From contig JBMNSJ010000001.1 of assembly GCA_050945135.1 (NCBI GenBank), forward strand, positions 42,339 through 106,338: a DNA stretch of 64,000 nt. The letters run 5' to 3'. This document shows positions 41,469 to 51,136 of the stretch, in pieces. Under the pieces are notes generated by a model. That model was not told where the DNA came from and made no database searches. It saw only the letters and a list, made by a program, of their open reading frames with translations. The position numbers were made by a program, and so were the translations under genes. This DNA is from WRIS01 sp050945135. GTDB lineage: Bacteria > Actinomycetota > Coriobacteriia > Coriobacteriales > Eggerthellaceae. Numbering within the stretch: position 1 is the first letter of the stretch; the number at the start of each line of letters is the position of its first letter.

Positions 41469-42926
41469 CTACTGAAAAGCACGGAGTTTCACAACTAGAT
41501 TACGTCGGCGTTCAAAAAGACCACATTCTAAGCCAACCGGATAGCTATGAGGATTTAGCATGCGCTTTTGTGTCTCATCGAGAGTCTCTATCTGAGACGC
41601 TGCATAACTACGCGCCACAAGAGCATCGCAGAATTCTTCAGGCAGCTGAGTAACACCCTCTCGAGCCAAAGGCTGCAGGAGGGTCTCCCAGCGTTTTCCG
41701 AATAAAGACTTTTGGCGCAACTCGCTTTCAGGATCAATAATTCGCTCTCGCTTATCAACGCCAGCCACCGTATCGAACACCATATCGCCTGCTATGAGAC
41801 CATTTTCGTGATAGTAGCGTCGGGTATCAAGAATTCCTGGGACCGTCATTTTTGATGCTTGCTCTGACACCTTGAGGCAATCCTGCCACACTTCTGAACC
41901 TTCTGGCTTTAAGGCGGAAAGCTTATAGATTCCACCAAGGGTTGGCTGATCGTAGGCAGTGGCGAGTTTGGTTCCAACTCCATACGACGTAGCGCAGGCA
42001 CCTTGGTCGCGCAAAGACTGAATCGTGTATTCATCCAGGTCATTCGACAAAACAATGCCACATTCTTTAAGCCCAGCATCATCGAGCATGGCACGTGCCA
42101 TTTTTGAAAGCCAAGCTAAGTCGCCCGAATCTATTCGAATTCCCGCAAGCTTTTCTCCACAATCGCGCATTTCGATACCTACGGTAATGGCATTTTTTAC
42201 CCCTTGCAAGGCATCATAGGTATCTACCAGGAGCACACAGTTTTTGGGCATGGCGCGTGCATAAGCTCTAAAGGCTTCAATTTCGTCGTCGAAAGCCATA
42301 ACCCACGAATGAGCATGGGTTCCTGAAACGGGAATATTATAGAGCTTACCAGCCAAAACGTTTGATGTTGAAGCACATCCTCCCACAACAGCAGATCGAG
42401 AGGCCCACATGCCGCCGCCTGCACCTTGTGCACGACGCAAACCAAATTCCATCACAGGCAGCTGAGCAACATGACACACGCGCGCAGCTTTTGTGGCTAT
42501 AAGGGTTTCAAAATTAACGCAGTTCAGTAGTGCTGTTTCGAGAAGCTGGCAATGCATAATAGGCCCAACCACACGAACTAAAGGCTCGTTCGGAAACACT
42601 ACCGTTCCCTCTCGGACCGCATCAACATCTACCCGAAGCTCAAAGTTCAACAGATATTTAAGGAATTCTTCTTTAAAAAGTCTTCCTCCACCTGGAGCTT
42701 CAAGGCTCGATAGATATTCGATATCGCTGCTTGAAAAATGGAACTCTTCAATAATTTCAGCAAGTTGGGCCATGCCACAGGCAATAGCAAATCCCCCCTT
42801 GAAAGGATTCTCGCGAAAATACATGTGGAAACAGGCTTGTTCATTCTCTTTACCATTTTCCCAATACCCCTGGGCCATGGTGAGCTGATATAAATCGGTA
42901 ACAAGCGCCGTTCCCTTATGATTCAT
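41469..42926 (-). CDS. pncB: Nicotinate phosphoribosyltransferase
   Basis: 485 residues; forms nicotinate mononucleotide from nicotinate and PRPP in NAD salvage. Seen: LVTDLYQLTMAQGYW, MEFGLRRAQGAGGGMWASRSAVVGGCASTSNVLAG, SGTHAHSWVMAF (phosphorylated His), IRIDSGDLAWLS and SYGVGTKLATAYDQPTLGGIYKL. The ATG at 42926 follows GGAGGAAGC directly and overlaps the ricT stop by 11 bases; a longer in-frame reading to 43280 lies inside ricT and is rejected. Confidence 0.95.
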   Translation of the reverse strand: MNHKGTALVTDLYQLTMAQGYWENGKENEQACFHMYFRENPFKGGFAIACGMAQLAEIIEEFHFSSSDIEYLSSLEAPGGGRLFKEEFLKYLLNFELRVDVDAVREGTVVFPNEPLVRVVGPIMHCQLLETALLNCVNFETLIATKAARVCHVAQLPVMEFGLRRAQGAGGGMWASRSAVVGGCASTSNVLAGKLYNIPVSGTHAHSWVMAFDDEIEAFRAYARAMPKNCVLLVDTYDALQGVKNAITVGIEMRDCGEKLAGIRIDSGDLAWLSKMARAMLDDAGLKECGIVLSNDLDEYTIQSLRDQGACATSYGVGTKLATAYDQPTLGGIYKLSALKPEGSEVWQDCLKVSEQASKMTVPGILDTRRYYHENGLIAGDMVFDTVAGVDKRERIIDPESELRQKSLFGKRWETLLQPLAREGVTQLPEEFCDALVARSYAASQIETLDETQKRMLNPHSYPVGLECGLFERRRNLVVKLRAFQ

Positions 42927-44310
42927 TGCTTCCTCCAGAGCTGTCTGCATTAGCCTTATGACTGCGACGACGCGTCTTGCGACGCTCCCCTCCTTCACGA
43001 GCTGGCTGCTGGTTTGCCGAGCTTGCGTTTTTCGGCTTAGACTGTTGAGGCTTTTCGCCCTCTTTACGAAGACCCGAAGAACGCTGTCCTGGTCGAGGAC
43101 CTGATGAGCTTTGGCTGCGCTCAGGTCCTTGTTTTTTTCCTTGGTTGCGAGGCTTATCATTATTTCGCTTTGCCTGCTGAGAAGTATCGCCTGGTTGATT
43201 CTGTTTCTTTGAACGTTGATTACGCGACCTTTTAGATGGCTTGCTCGTCTTCTCGGCTGCCGCCTCTTCGGAAGAAGCATCCTTGGCTACCTTTGTGCGA
43301 CGACGTGGCTTTCGTGCCGACTCCTCAGTCTTGCCCTTCTTTGCTCCTTTAGATGAACGTTTCTGGTCGCCCTTTGACTGAGCGCCTGAAGACGAATCGC
43401 TGCTTGACTGAGAAAAAATAACCGAGTCAAAGGTATCAAGAATGTTCTGATTCGCAAACTGCTCAAAGGCAAGCTTGTTAACCTTTGTGGGACGCTCACC
43501 TGGGTTTGCAGATTCCATTTCGTTAAGAGGAATTTTAACTTTCTTATCATCATCGAGAAGTAAGGTGATGATCTCTTTCGGAACGTTTAGGTCGATTACC
43601 TTTGCAATTCCTTCTGGAGTTTCTATCTTTGCGTTCATCTTTGGGGCACGGTCTTTGAAATCTTTATACGCATCAAACTCGTAGCGCAAACAACACATTA
43701 AGCGACCGCAAACCCCAGAAATCTTTTGGGGATTGAGCGAGAGATCTTGTTCTTTTGCCATACGGATAGAGACAGGATTAAACTCGCCTCCCAATCGCTT
43801 GCAGCACAGCTCTTGCCCACAATGGCCAAGACCTCCAATGATGCGTGCCTCATCTCGAACACCAATCTGACGCATATCGATGCGCACATGAAAATGGGCG
43901 GCAAGCTTTCGTACTAAATCACGAAAATCAACGCGCTCTTCAGCCTCAAAATAAAAGACCGCCTTATCGCCGTCGAGCAGAAACTCAACCGAAACCGGAC
44001 GCATGTCCTTGCTTGCTTCTGCTGCCATTTCTTTGAAAACTGGCAAAGCTTCTTGGGAGCGTTTTTCCATCTCAAGAGCTCGTTCTTCGTCTTGAGGAGT
44101 TGCTATCCTCTTAACTTTTTTAAGTTCGCTCTTAAGCTTTTTAACATCAGCTTCTTCTGCCTCAAACACATCTTTTGTGGCATGTCCAAATTCGATGCCC
44201 CTCATAGTGTTTACTACAACGGCATCGCCTTGCTTAATATCAAGACCATCCGGGTCAAACCATAAAGTTTTCGGGTTATACTGCAGCTTTATCGGTGCTA
44301 TTCGAACCAT
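42916..44310 (-). CDS. ricT: PSP1/RicT family protein with long basic disordered tail
   Basis: 464 residues. The first 270 match RicT (YaaT)/PSP1: IKLQYNPKTLWFDPDGLDIKQGDAVVVNTMRGIEFGHA, RVDFRDLVRKLAAHFHVRIDMRQIGVRDEARIIGGLGHCGQELCCKRLG and KISGVCGRLMCCLRYEFDAYKDF, whose cysteines bind the iron-sulfur clusters of the Y-complex that guides RNase Y. The last 170 residues are Lys/Arg/Ser/Gln/Pro rich and look disordered, likely RNA-binding; Bacillus YaaT (275 residues) lacks this. It sits with holB and tmk, as in Bacillus. ATG with AGAGGG 7 bases upstream. Confidence 0.9.
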   Translation of the reverse strand: MVRIAPIKLQYNPKTLWFDPDGLDIKQGDAVVVNTMRGIEFGHATKDVFEAEEADVKKLKSELKKVKRIATPQDEERALEMEKRSQEALPVFKEMAAEASKDMRPVSVEFLLDGDKAVFYFEAEERVDFRDLVRKLAAHFHVRIDMRQIGVRDEARIIGGLGHCGQELCCKRLGGEFNPVSIRMAKEQDLSLNPQKISGVCGRLMCCLRYEFDAYKDFKDRAPKMNAKIETPEGIAKVIDLNVPKEIITLLLDDDKKVKIPLNEMESANPGERPTKVNKLAFEQFANQNILDTFDSVIFSQSSSDSSSGAQSKGDQKRSSKGAKKGKTEESARKPRRRTKVAKDASSEEAAAEKTSKPSKRSRNQRSKKQNQPGDTSQQAKRNNDKPRNQGKKQGPERSQSSSGPRPGQRSSGLRKEGEKPQQSKPKNASSANQQPAREGGERRKTRRRSHKANADSSGGSNES

Positions 44311-45418
44311 ATAAGCCCTCTCTTATCTCAAATAATAAAGCGTCGATGCAGGTTTCAGGAGAGACATTGTACGAAATTGCCTCGTCCGCCGTTTTACACG
44401 CTTGAAGCGCAGCGGCGATACGAGCCTCGCTTGTTCCTTTAGCCGCTTCAACTATAGTCTGCATGCTATCTTCATTGATTACCAATTCTGTTTTACCTGC
44501 ACATACCATCATAACGTCACGAAGCCACGAACGGATTATCGCAATCGTCTGACGCAACGATTCAGAGGTTGTTGCGCTTAAAACACGTTTATTGCGAACT
44601 TCTATTTGACGCAAGGCGGATTTTGCAAGAAAATCTGCGGTTTCTGCAAGTTCTTGCTCCTGAGCAGCACGTATCGTATCGAGTGGTGCCTTTGTGCGTA
44701 CGACAAGATCTTGGGCGTAGCCCAAGATGTCCCAATCATCAGCAAGTCTTAATGAAGCCATTACCTCTAACACATATGAACGGAAATTCATCCTTTCATT
44801 TGAGCGAAGAAACTCTGATGCCTTGGTAATTGATCCACCACAAGCCTGGATAGCAATATTGGCAGAGACGCGTGATGCCCCGCTGTTTTGCATAAGAATC
44901 TCGGCGGCTTCGCTTGCTGGTATGTGCCTAAAAGGAACAACCTGACATCGAGAAACTATGGTAGGTAACACGCTCTCTCGCGTGCGCCCCAAAAGGATGA
45001 ATACCACGTTTTCGGGTGCTTCTTCTAGCGTTTTTAGGAATGCATTTGCGGCTTGGACGCCGAACAAATCAACACGATCAAGAATATATACCTTTTTATC
45101 AGCTTGAATAGGAGCAAGCACGGTGTCGGAAACGATGTTTCTCACCTGATCAACCAAATAACCTCCCGAACCTTCGGGAGCAAAGTAGCGTACATCAGGG
45201 TGCTTTTTACTCATAACGCGCCTACAGCAATCGCACTCTTGACACCCGCTTTCTGGACAGAGTATTGCTTGTGCAAAAGCGTAAGCAGCCATGGTTTTGT
45301 TCGAACCAGTTGGCCCAGTAAAAAGGTATGCGTGGCTTACCTTTGCGCCTCCGATACTAGCACGAAGAAACTCCCTTACCTGCGGTTGACCATATATTCC
45401 CTCAAAGACATCTGCCAT
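44276..45418 (-). CDS. holB: DNA polymerase III subunit delta'
   Basis: Clamp-loader subunit, 380 residues. VFEGIYGQPQVREFLRASIGGAKVSHAYLFTGPTGSNKTMAAYAFAQAIL has a P-loop-like GPTGSNKT. The zinc module is CPESGCQECDCCRRVMSKKHPDV (about 54-76). VSRCQVVPFRHI holds the SRC motif that acts on neighbouring ATP sites. It overlaps ricT by 35 bases and follows tmk by 2 bases. Confidence 0.93.
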   Translation of the reverse strand: MADVFEGIYGQPQVREFLRASIGGAKVSHAYLFTGPTGSNKTMAAYAFAQAILCPESGCQECDCCRRVMSKKHPDVRYFAPEGSGGYLVDQVRNIVSDTVLAPIQADKKVYILDRVDLFGVQAANAFLKTLEEAPENVVFILLGRTRESVLPTIVSRCQVVPFRHIPASEAAEILMQNSGASRVSANIAIQACGGSITKASEFLRSNERMNFRSYVLEVMASLRLADDWDILGYAQDLVVRTKAPLDTIRAAQEQELAETADFLAKSALRQIEVRNKRVLSATTSESLRQTIAIIRSWLRDVMMVCAGKTELVINEDSMQTIVEAAKGTSEARIAAALQACKTADEAISYNVSPETCIDALLFEIREGLYGSNSTDKAAV

Positions 45419-45420
45419 GC

Positions 45421-46146
45421 TTATCCTTGCGAATCAGTGTCGAGGCGAGAGAAGTAAGCATCTTGTGTGTGCTCTTCATCAGCCATCCAAGAAAAAATAT
45501 CAGACAATGCTGCAAAAACCGCGCGAGCAGTTTGAGATTTCTTATCTGAGGAAGCGACAAGCATGATACGCTCTGGGTTTTCCTGGGCAATTTTTACGAA
45601 CCCTTCGTTTACCCGCGTATGGAAATCATCACCAGCGAGCTCGAGACGATCAGCTGCGCTATGCTGTGTGGCTCTTTCTAATCCTATTTGTCCTGCTTCT
45701 CCGCAGGTCAGCAGAATAGTTCTGTCAGGCTGTAATCCCTGGGAGGCAAAGCGGTTGGCTTCACGAACGAAATCTGCGCTTAATCCTCGTCCATATACCT
45801 GATAAGCAACCGTTGAATCAAAAAAACGATCGCATAAAACCACGCATGATTTGGCAAGCGCCGGCTTGATAACCTCGGAAACTATTTGAGCGCGTGCAGC
45901 CTCATAAATAAGCAGCTCGGCTTCATCAGTCATTTCGCCATGAGCAGGATCAAGAACGAGCTCGCGTAAGCTTTCTCCGATGAGTGTGCCACCCGGCTCA
46001 CGCAGACATAAGACCTCGTAGCCTTCATGTTCTAGTGATTCTGCTAAGAAGCGAATGTGCGTCGATTTGCCCGCACCCTCTCCACCTTCAAAGCTTATGA
46101 ATACTCCAGGGTGAGCAACCCTGCTCTGTTCGCTCTCATCTACCAT
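45421..46146 (-). CDS. tmk: Thymidylate kinase
   Basis: 241 residues; phosphorylates dTMP to dTDP. P-loop ISFEGGEGAGKSTHIRFLAESLEHEGYEV (from residue 12), LREPGGTLIGESLRELVLD, VVLCDRFFDSTVAYQVYGRGL with the DR(F/Y) motif. A C-terminal tail after residue 220 is longer than usual by about 20. Upstream of holB, as in many Gram-positive genomes. Confidence 0.95.
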   Translation of the reverse strand: MVDESEQSRVAHPGVFISFEGGEGAGKSTHIRFLAESLEHEGYEVLCLREPGGTLIGESLRELVLDPAHGEMTDEAELLIYEAARAQIVSEVIKPALAKSCVVLCDRFFDSTVAYQVYGRGLSADFVREANRFASQGLQPDRTILLTCGEAGQIGLERATQHSAADRLELAGDDFHTRVNEGFVKIAQENPERIMLVASSDKKSQTARAVFAALSDIFSWMADEEHTQDAYFSRLDTDSQG

Positions 46147-46190
46147 GAGACCAAGTAATCCTTTACAAGAAAACGCGTGGTCAAAAACAA

Positions 46191-46724
46191 TTAATCACGC
46201 GAATAAATATCATTACCCAAACTGTCAATCCCGACAAAAACCGGGAATTCACGGACTTCAATTTTTCGAAGTGCTTCAGTACCTAAACCATGATACGCCA
46301 AGGTGTCCGAACTTTCTATGCACTTCGCGAGAAAAGCAGCTGCACCACCAGTCGCAACAAAGTATACCGAGCCCGTTTCAATACAAGCTTTCGCTACTTC
46401 TTTGCTTCGCTTACCTTTTCCGATTGTTGCCACAATTCCTGCCCGATAAAGTCTCGGCGCGGCAAAGTCCATTCGCGAAGCCGTTGTGGGACCAATCGCA
46501 CCGAAAGGCCGTTGTGCAGCAGCAGGCGTTGGACCCGCATAGAAGATAGCTTGACCTTCGAGTCCATAGGGCAAGCTGCCTTGGCTTTCGAGCTCTTCCA
46601 AAAGTTTAGCATGGCCCGCATCGCGTAGGGTATACATCGGGCCTGATAAAACACATACATCTCCTGCTCGTAATTGCGCGAGTTCGGCTTTCGATAGAGG
46701 AAGTGTGAGAGATTTAGAGCTCAA
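46191..46724 (-). CDS. Fumarate hydratase class I, beta (C-terminal) subunit
   Basis: 177 residues of the TtdB/FumA C-terminal type: LRAGDVCVLSGPMYTLRDAGHAKLLEELESQGSLPYGLEGQAIFYAGPTPAAAQRPFGAIGPTTASRMDFAAPRLYRAGIVATIGKG. With the alpha subunit it makes an oxygen-sensitive [4Fe-4S] hydratase, interconverting fumarate and malate (tartrate dehydratase is the alternative). Overlaps the alpha gene by 11 bases. Neighbouring mdh makes fumarase the better call. Confidence 0.92.
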   Translation of the reverse strand: MSSKSLTLPLSKAELAQLRAGDVCVLSGPMYTLRDAGHAKLLEELESQGSLPYGLEGQAIFYAGPTPAAAQRPFGAIGPTTASRMDFAAPRLYRAGIVATIGKGKRSKEVAKACIETGSVYFVATGGAAAFLAKCIESSDTLAYHGLGTEALRKIEVREFPVFVGIDSLGNDIYSRD

Positions 46725-47556
46725 TTGTTTCCCTCCTCATAGCAGAACAACCCATATTGATTGCAAGCGGAAGTGCTGCGATATGAGACGGAGCTGTATT
46801 TATTTTAACGGCTAAAGCAGTCGCGTAGCCCCCAAGTCCTCCTGGACCAGCGCCACTTGCGTTTACCAGGGCACACAGCTCTTCTTCTAGGACAGCAAGT
46901 TCTGGATTCTCGTTCACTTCATCGATTTTTCGCATCAAAGCTCGTTTTGCAAGTCCGCCAACTTTGTCAAAACTTGCCCCCACACCAATGCCAATGACGA
47001 CGGGAGCGCAGGCGTTTGCTGCCTTTTCTTTAACGCAGGTTAAAAGCTCGTCGATGATTCCTTGCTTACCTGAAGCTGGTGTTAACATAACCACGCGACT
47101 TGCATTATCGGATCCGCCTCCCTTTAGCATGAGATGCAGACGTGCTCCTGGCTTTTCGCTCAGATACAACTCGCAAAATGCTGGGGTATTATCTCCTGTA
47201 TTCGTACGATCGAGGAGTGAATCTCGCACCAACGACTTTCGAAGACGAGCACGTTCGTATGCACGCGCCACCGCCGCATTCACGCCCAAGAATACATCAC
47301 TCGGTATTTCAATGTCGGGTCCTACTTCAAGGCACACCCATACTGTTCCGGTGTCTTGACAAATTGGAACCTGGTCCTCAGATGCAATTTTTGCATTCTC
47401 TATAAGATGGTCGAGAACCGTTTGTGCATGTAGTGATGTTTCGCGCTCTCTTGAAGCCTGAAGAGCGCAGAGCACATCAGCCGGGAGCTCAAAGGCAAGC
47501 CGAGGTATAGCTTCTTCCACGAGATTCGCTATATGTTGAGCTTCAATCGTCTTCAT
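46714..47556 (-). CDS. Fumarate hydratase class I, alpha (N-terminal) subunit
   Basis: 280 residues. Cluster cysteines in ICQDTGTVWVCLEVG, NTGDNTPAFCELYLS and NMGCSAMRRETIEL; KGGGSDNASRVVMLTPASGKQGI and VVIGIGVGASFDKVGGLAKRAL match the TtdA/FumA N-terminal domain. The ATG at 47556 is chosen (GAGAG upstream); another ATG 15 bases upstream is in frame, close to an AGTAGG. In the mdh-fumarase unit for the reductive branch of the citric acid cycle. Confidence 0.92.
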   Translation of the reverse strand: MKTIEAQHIANLVEEAIPRLAFELPADVLCALQASRERETSLHAQTVLDHLIENAKIASEDQVPICQDTGTVWVCLEVGPDIEIPSDVFLGVNAAVARAYERARLRKSLVRDSLLDRTNTGDNTPAFCELYLSEKPGARLHLMLKGGGSDNASRVVMLTPASGKQGIIDELLTCVKEKAANACAPVVIGIGVGASFDKVGGLAKRALMRKIDEVNENPELAVLEEELCALVNASGAGPGGLGGYATALAVKINTAPSHIAALPLAINMGCSAMRRETIEL

Positions 47557-47618
47557 GTATCTCTCGTTCATCCTACTCGGGCAGCGCTGCTCTTCGCTTG
47601 ACTGGCACAGCTTTTGGT

Positions 47619-48536
47619 TTACAGGTTTTTCAATCCTGCTGCCACACTTGCCGCAGATGCACGCAAGGCTTCAAGCTCGGCAGCATTCAAGTCAAACTCA
47701 ATAATTTCTTCGACTCCACTTCTTCCAAGACGAGTCGGTATATTCATATACAAATCTTCGATGCCATATTGCCCATCGATATGCGCACAAACGCTCAGTA
47801 CCTCATGAGTATCGAGCAGGATTGCTTCAACCATTTTGGCAATCGAGGCGCCGGGGGCATAGTAGGCTGAACCGGTTTTGAGGTGCGCAACCACTTCGGC
47901 GCCACCCTTAACCGTACGTTCAACAACTGCCTGCACATCCTCTTCACTCATAAGCTCAGTGATGGGTGTACCTTTAACGGTAGTAAAGCGCGGCCAGCAA
48001 ACCATTCCTTCGCCGTGAGCACCAAGCGCCCAAGCTTCAACATCTTGAGGCATGCAGCCAAGACGCTCACATACTGCAAAAGAAAGACGTGACGAATCAA
48101 GAACTCCACCCATTCCCATCAGGCGATGAGCTGGAAGACCCGATTTCTTGTAAGCGAGAGAAGTCATAACGTCGAGTGGGTTTGTCACACAAATATAAAT
48201 AGCATCAGGAGAATGAACAAGAGCCTCATCAATAACGGATGACATTATCTTGGCATTCACCTCGAGCAGGTCTTCGCGTGTCATACCGGGCTTTCGAGCG
48301 ATGCCCGCGGTGATAACGACAATGTCAGAACCGGCAGTATCAGCATAGTCGTTAGTTCCTTCAACTTTTGAAGTAAACCCTTCAACAGACCTCATATGCA
48401 TCATGTCAAGGGCTTTTCCTTGAGAGAGACCCTCTGCGACATCAATCAGTACCACATCTGCTAGATTCTTTGCTGCAATACAATGAGCTGCTGTGGCTCC
48501 AACATTTCCTGCTCCAACTATGCTTACTTTAGACAT
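47619..48536 (-). CDS. mdh: Malate dehydrogenase
   Basis: 305 residues, LDH-like MDH group. MSKVSIVGAGNVGATAAHCIAAKNLADVVLIDVAEG with the GxGxxG NAD site, VVITAGIARKPGMTREDLLEVNAKI substrate loop with Arg, CVTNPLDVMTSLAYK, and LGAHGEGMVCWPRFTTVKG with catalytic His. Together with fumarase it converts oxaloacetate to fumarate, probably feeding fumarate reduction. AAGGAGAAGGC precedes the ATG. Confidence 0.95.
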   Translation of the reverse strand: MSKVSIVGAGNVGATAAHCIAAKNLADVVLIDVAEGLSQGKALDMMHMRSVEGFTSKVEGTNDYADTAGSDIVVITAGIARKPGMTREDLLEVNAKIMSSVIDEALVHSPDAIYICVTNPLDVMTSLAYKKSGLPAHRLMGMGGVLDSSRLSFAVCERLGCMPQDVEAWALGAHGEGMVCWPRFTTVKGTPITELMSEEDVQAVVERTVKGGAEVVAHLKTGSAYYAPGASIAKMVEAILLDTHEVLSVCAHIDGQYGIEDLYMNIPTRLGRSGVEEIIEFDLNAAELEALRASAASVAAGLKNL

Positions 48537-48574
48537 GCCTTCTCCTTCAAATAATCTCTCGCGCGTCTTTCTAA

Positions 48575-51094
48575 TTATTTTTTTGCTGCCGCTTTTTTGG
48601 GTGCAGCCTTTTTACGTGCTGTTGTCTTTTTTGCTGGCTTTTTCTGAGCTGCCTTTGCTGCCTTTGCTTCTTCAGCAGCAGCTTTTCCTGGACAGTTGAA
48701 GTTTGGACAAAGCTTCCATGGCCCACGATTGGTAGTCACAATAACCATAGGGGCTCCGCAATCCTCGCAGGTCTCTTCGGTAGCTGTTAATTTACCCACT
48801 TGCGGAAGCGGGTAGCCAGTCTCGCACTCATCGTAATTCTCGCAGCGAATAAAACGCTTTAAGGTGCGAGGGTTTTTCTGGGCGATAAGCTTGGCCGTCT
48901 TGCCCTTCTCCTTGCATGTCGGGCAGATGCCAACCTCAAGATCGGGCTCAACATTGGTAGGGCACAGCGGATCGATGCAAGCGAGCCGAGGCTTTGAACG
49001 AAAAGCTGTCACTTTAATCTGGGGCATTCCGCAGGTCGGACAGGGCTCATCTTGCGATTCAACTCTTCCCTTTGGTAAAGGATACGTTACATCGCAATCA
49101 GGCCAACCTGCACAACCTATAAACATTGAGCGCGTTTTCGCTGAGGCACGTAATTGAAGATCTTTGCCGCATTTCGGACAAGGGCCGACATAAGCATCAG
49201 CAGCAACAGCATCAGCCAAGGCTTCCTTCACTTCTTCAGAATGAGGGAGCAGGTTTTCAAGCTCTTTCGAAAGCAGATTTCGAGAGTTTGTGACCACTTC
49301 TTCTTTTGAGATATTGCCTGAAGCGATGTTATCCATCTCGCTTTCAAGCTCTGCTGTCATTTCGGGATGAGTGATGTGCGGGGCAAACTTGTCGAGTGCA
49401 TCACACACAGCAATCCCAAGCTGTGAAGGTTCAATAGGATCGTTTTGCACATACTTAACGGTATACAAACGCTCGATTATAGAGTGGCGCGTAGACTTCG
49501 TTCCAAGTCCAAGCTTTTCCATCTCCTGGATGAGCTTTCCTTGCGAATACCGGGCAGGGGGCTCAGTCTGCTTATGCGTACACGTTGCGCCTCCAAAGGC
49601 AATAGTTTGGCCTTCGCTTAAAGCGGGCAACTGCTCGTCTTTTTTGAGTCCATAGGGATAAATCGCACGATAGCCTTGCGTAACTAACACATCGCCTCGC
49701 CCAATAAATATCTCTCCCCCAACATCCAGGCTGGTCTTCGTTCCTTCAACGACCGCCGAGTCTGAAAGCGTTGCCAAGAAACGACGAGCAACAAGATTGT
49801 AGAGTTTAAACTCAGCTGCCGGAAGATCGTCAGGAGTTGCCAAATTAGTAGGATGAATAGGTGGATGGTCAGTGGTTTCTTTCTTACCTCGCGTTGCTGT
49901 AAGCTTACCCTTAGAAAGAAGTGCGCTACAGTGCTCAGAATACGCGGGGTTTCCAGAAAGCCGCTTAACCAGGCTTTCTAAACCAAGCGACGCGGGGTAT
50001 ACCGTATTATCTACACGAGGATAGCTAATATAACCATCCATATACAGGCTTTCAGCAATACGCATGGTGCGCGCTGGACTGATTCCTTCAGCTGCAGCTG
50101 CAGTCATGAGCGAAGTAGTATTAAAAGGAGTAGGCGGCTTGATGGTGCGCTTCTTCTTCTCAATCGAGACAACCTGGGCACTTGTTTTGCCCTCTATGCG
50201 AGCCATTGCCTTTTCGGCTTCAGCCTCAATCTTGAAGCGTGCCGTTTCATGCCCCGCCTCAAATTGATTCTCTCCTTCGCCAAAACTACCTCTGATAACC
50301 CAATAATCCTCAGGTACGAAGGCAAGACGCTCTCGTTCTCGGGCGACAATCAAGGCAAGAGTTGGTGTTTGTACGCGACCCGATGAACGCACGTTTCCAT
50401 ATCCAGCAAATTTTACCAAAGTAAGATAGCGTGTGAGAACTGCGCCCCATATCAAATCGATATCCTGACGAGATTCGCCGGCGCTTGCAAGGTTCGTGTC
50501 AAGATCTACCAAGTTCTCAAAAGCAGTCTCGATCTCTTCTTTAGTAATCGCCGAATAACGAGCGCGAGACACGGGAGCCGTATCATTAACCTCAGTAATA
50601 CAGCTGAGCGCATCTGAGCCAATTAACTCACCCTCGCGATCGAAGTCGGTTGCGATAATAACCGAATCGGCCTTTTTAGCAAGGTTTTTAAGCGAGCGAA
50701 TAATCTCTTTTTCTTTCGGAAGCTTTTCTATAGGCGAGTAAATGAGATAGGGCAAAGCTTCCATCTTCCACGCCCCAAGCTCGACTCCATCAGGAGTAAA
50801 CGGCTTCTTCTTTTTGAAGGGTGGTTTTGGCAAGCCCGGGGGCAGTGTCGCGGGGACCGCTTCGCCATCAGCAGTAACTCCTTGCCATCCCTTAGATTTT
50901 TTGTAGGTAAGATTGGGAGTGAAATCAGGAGCCAGAATGTGACCCTTCAACCCTATTGTGACCCATTCTTCGCCATCTCTTTCAAAGCGATAGACGGGAA
51001 TTGAATACACTTTGTCGCTCTTTGGTTTTCCTGTTCCCAGGAGATCAGCGATCTTTTGCGCCGCGATGTTCTTCTCGGTTACAACCAGTTTCAC
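48575..51094 (-). CDS. topA: DNA topoisomerase I (type IA) with zinc-ribbon tail
   Basis: 839 residues. Toprim start KLVVTEKNIAAQKIADLLGTG and acidic motif IIATDFDREGELIGSDAL (about 140); DFDREGE is the archaeal-like variant. The catalytic Tyr lies in YMDGYISYPRVDNTVYP (about 345). RSSGRVQTPTLALIV precedes it. Four C-terminal zinc ribbons: CPKCGKDLQ, CPTCGMPQI, CPTCKEKG and CEDCGAPM. A Lys/Ala tail of about 35 residues ends it. The start is the GTG at 51094 with GAGGAGG at 6 bases; an ATG 42 bases upstream is not needed. Confidence 0.95.
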   Translation of the reverse strand: MKLVVTEKNIAAQKIADLLGTGKPKSDKVYSIPVYRFERDGEEWVTIGLKGHILAPDFTPNLTYKKSKGWQGVTADGEAVPATLPPGLPKPPFKKKKPFTPDGVELGAWKMEALPYLIYSPIEKLPKEKEIIRSLKNLAKKADSVIIATDFDREGELIGSDALSCITEVNDTAPVSRARYSAITKEEIETAFENLVDLDTNLASAGESRQDIDLIWGAVLTRYLTLVKFAGYGNVRSSGRVQTPTLALIVARERERLAFVPEDYWVIRGSFGEGENQFEAGHETARFKIEAEAEKAMARIEGKTSAQVVSIEKKKRTIKPPTPFNTTSLMTAAAAEGISPARTMRIAESLYMDGYISYPRVDNTVYPASLGLESLVKRLSGNPAYSEHCSALLSKGKLTATRGKKETTDHPPIHPTNLATPDDLPAAEFKLYNLVARRFLATLSDSAVVEGTKTSLDVGGEIFIGRGDVLVTQGYRAIYPYGLKKDEQLPALSEGQTIAFGGATCTHKQTEPPARYSQGKLIQEMEKLGLGTKSTRHSIIERLYTVKYVQNDPIEPSQLGIAVCDALDKFAPHITHPEMTAELESEMDNIASGNISKEEVVTNSRNLLSKELENLLPHSEEVKEALADAVAADAYVGPCPKCGKDLQLRASAKTRSMFIGCAGWPDCDVTYPLPKGRVESQDEPCPTCGMPQIKVTAFRSKPRLACIDPLCPTNVEPDLEVGICPTCKEKGKTAKLIAQKNPRTLKRFIRCENYDECETGYPLPQVGKLTATEETCEDCGAPMVIVTTNRGPWKLCPNFNCPGKAAAEEAKAAKAAQKKPAKKTTARKKAAPKKAAAKK

Positions 51095-51136
51095 GCGGTC
51101 CTCCTCATCTCTAGCGACCAGCTGAACTGGTCTCAT

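Noticed and set aside
41469..43280. 603-residue open frame for nicotinate phosphoribosyltransferase
   Set aside because: The first 118 codons are a shadow of ricT; the real start at 42926 has a GGAGGAAGC site.
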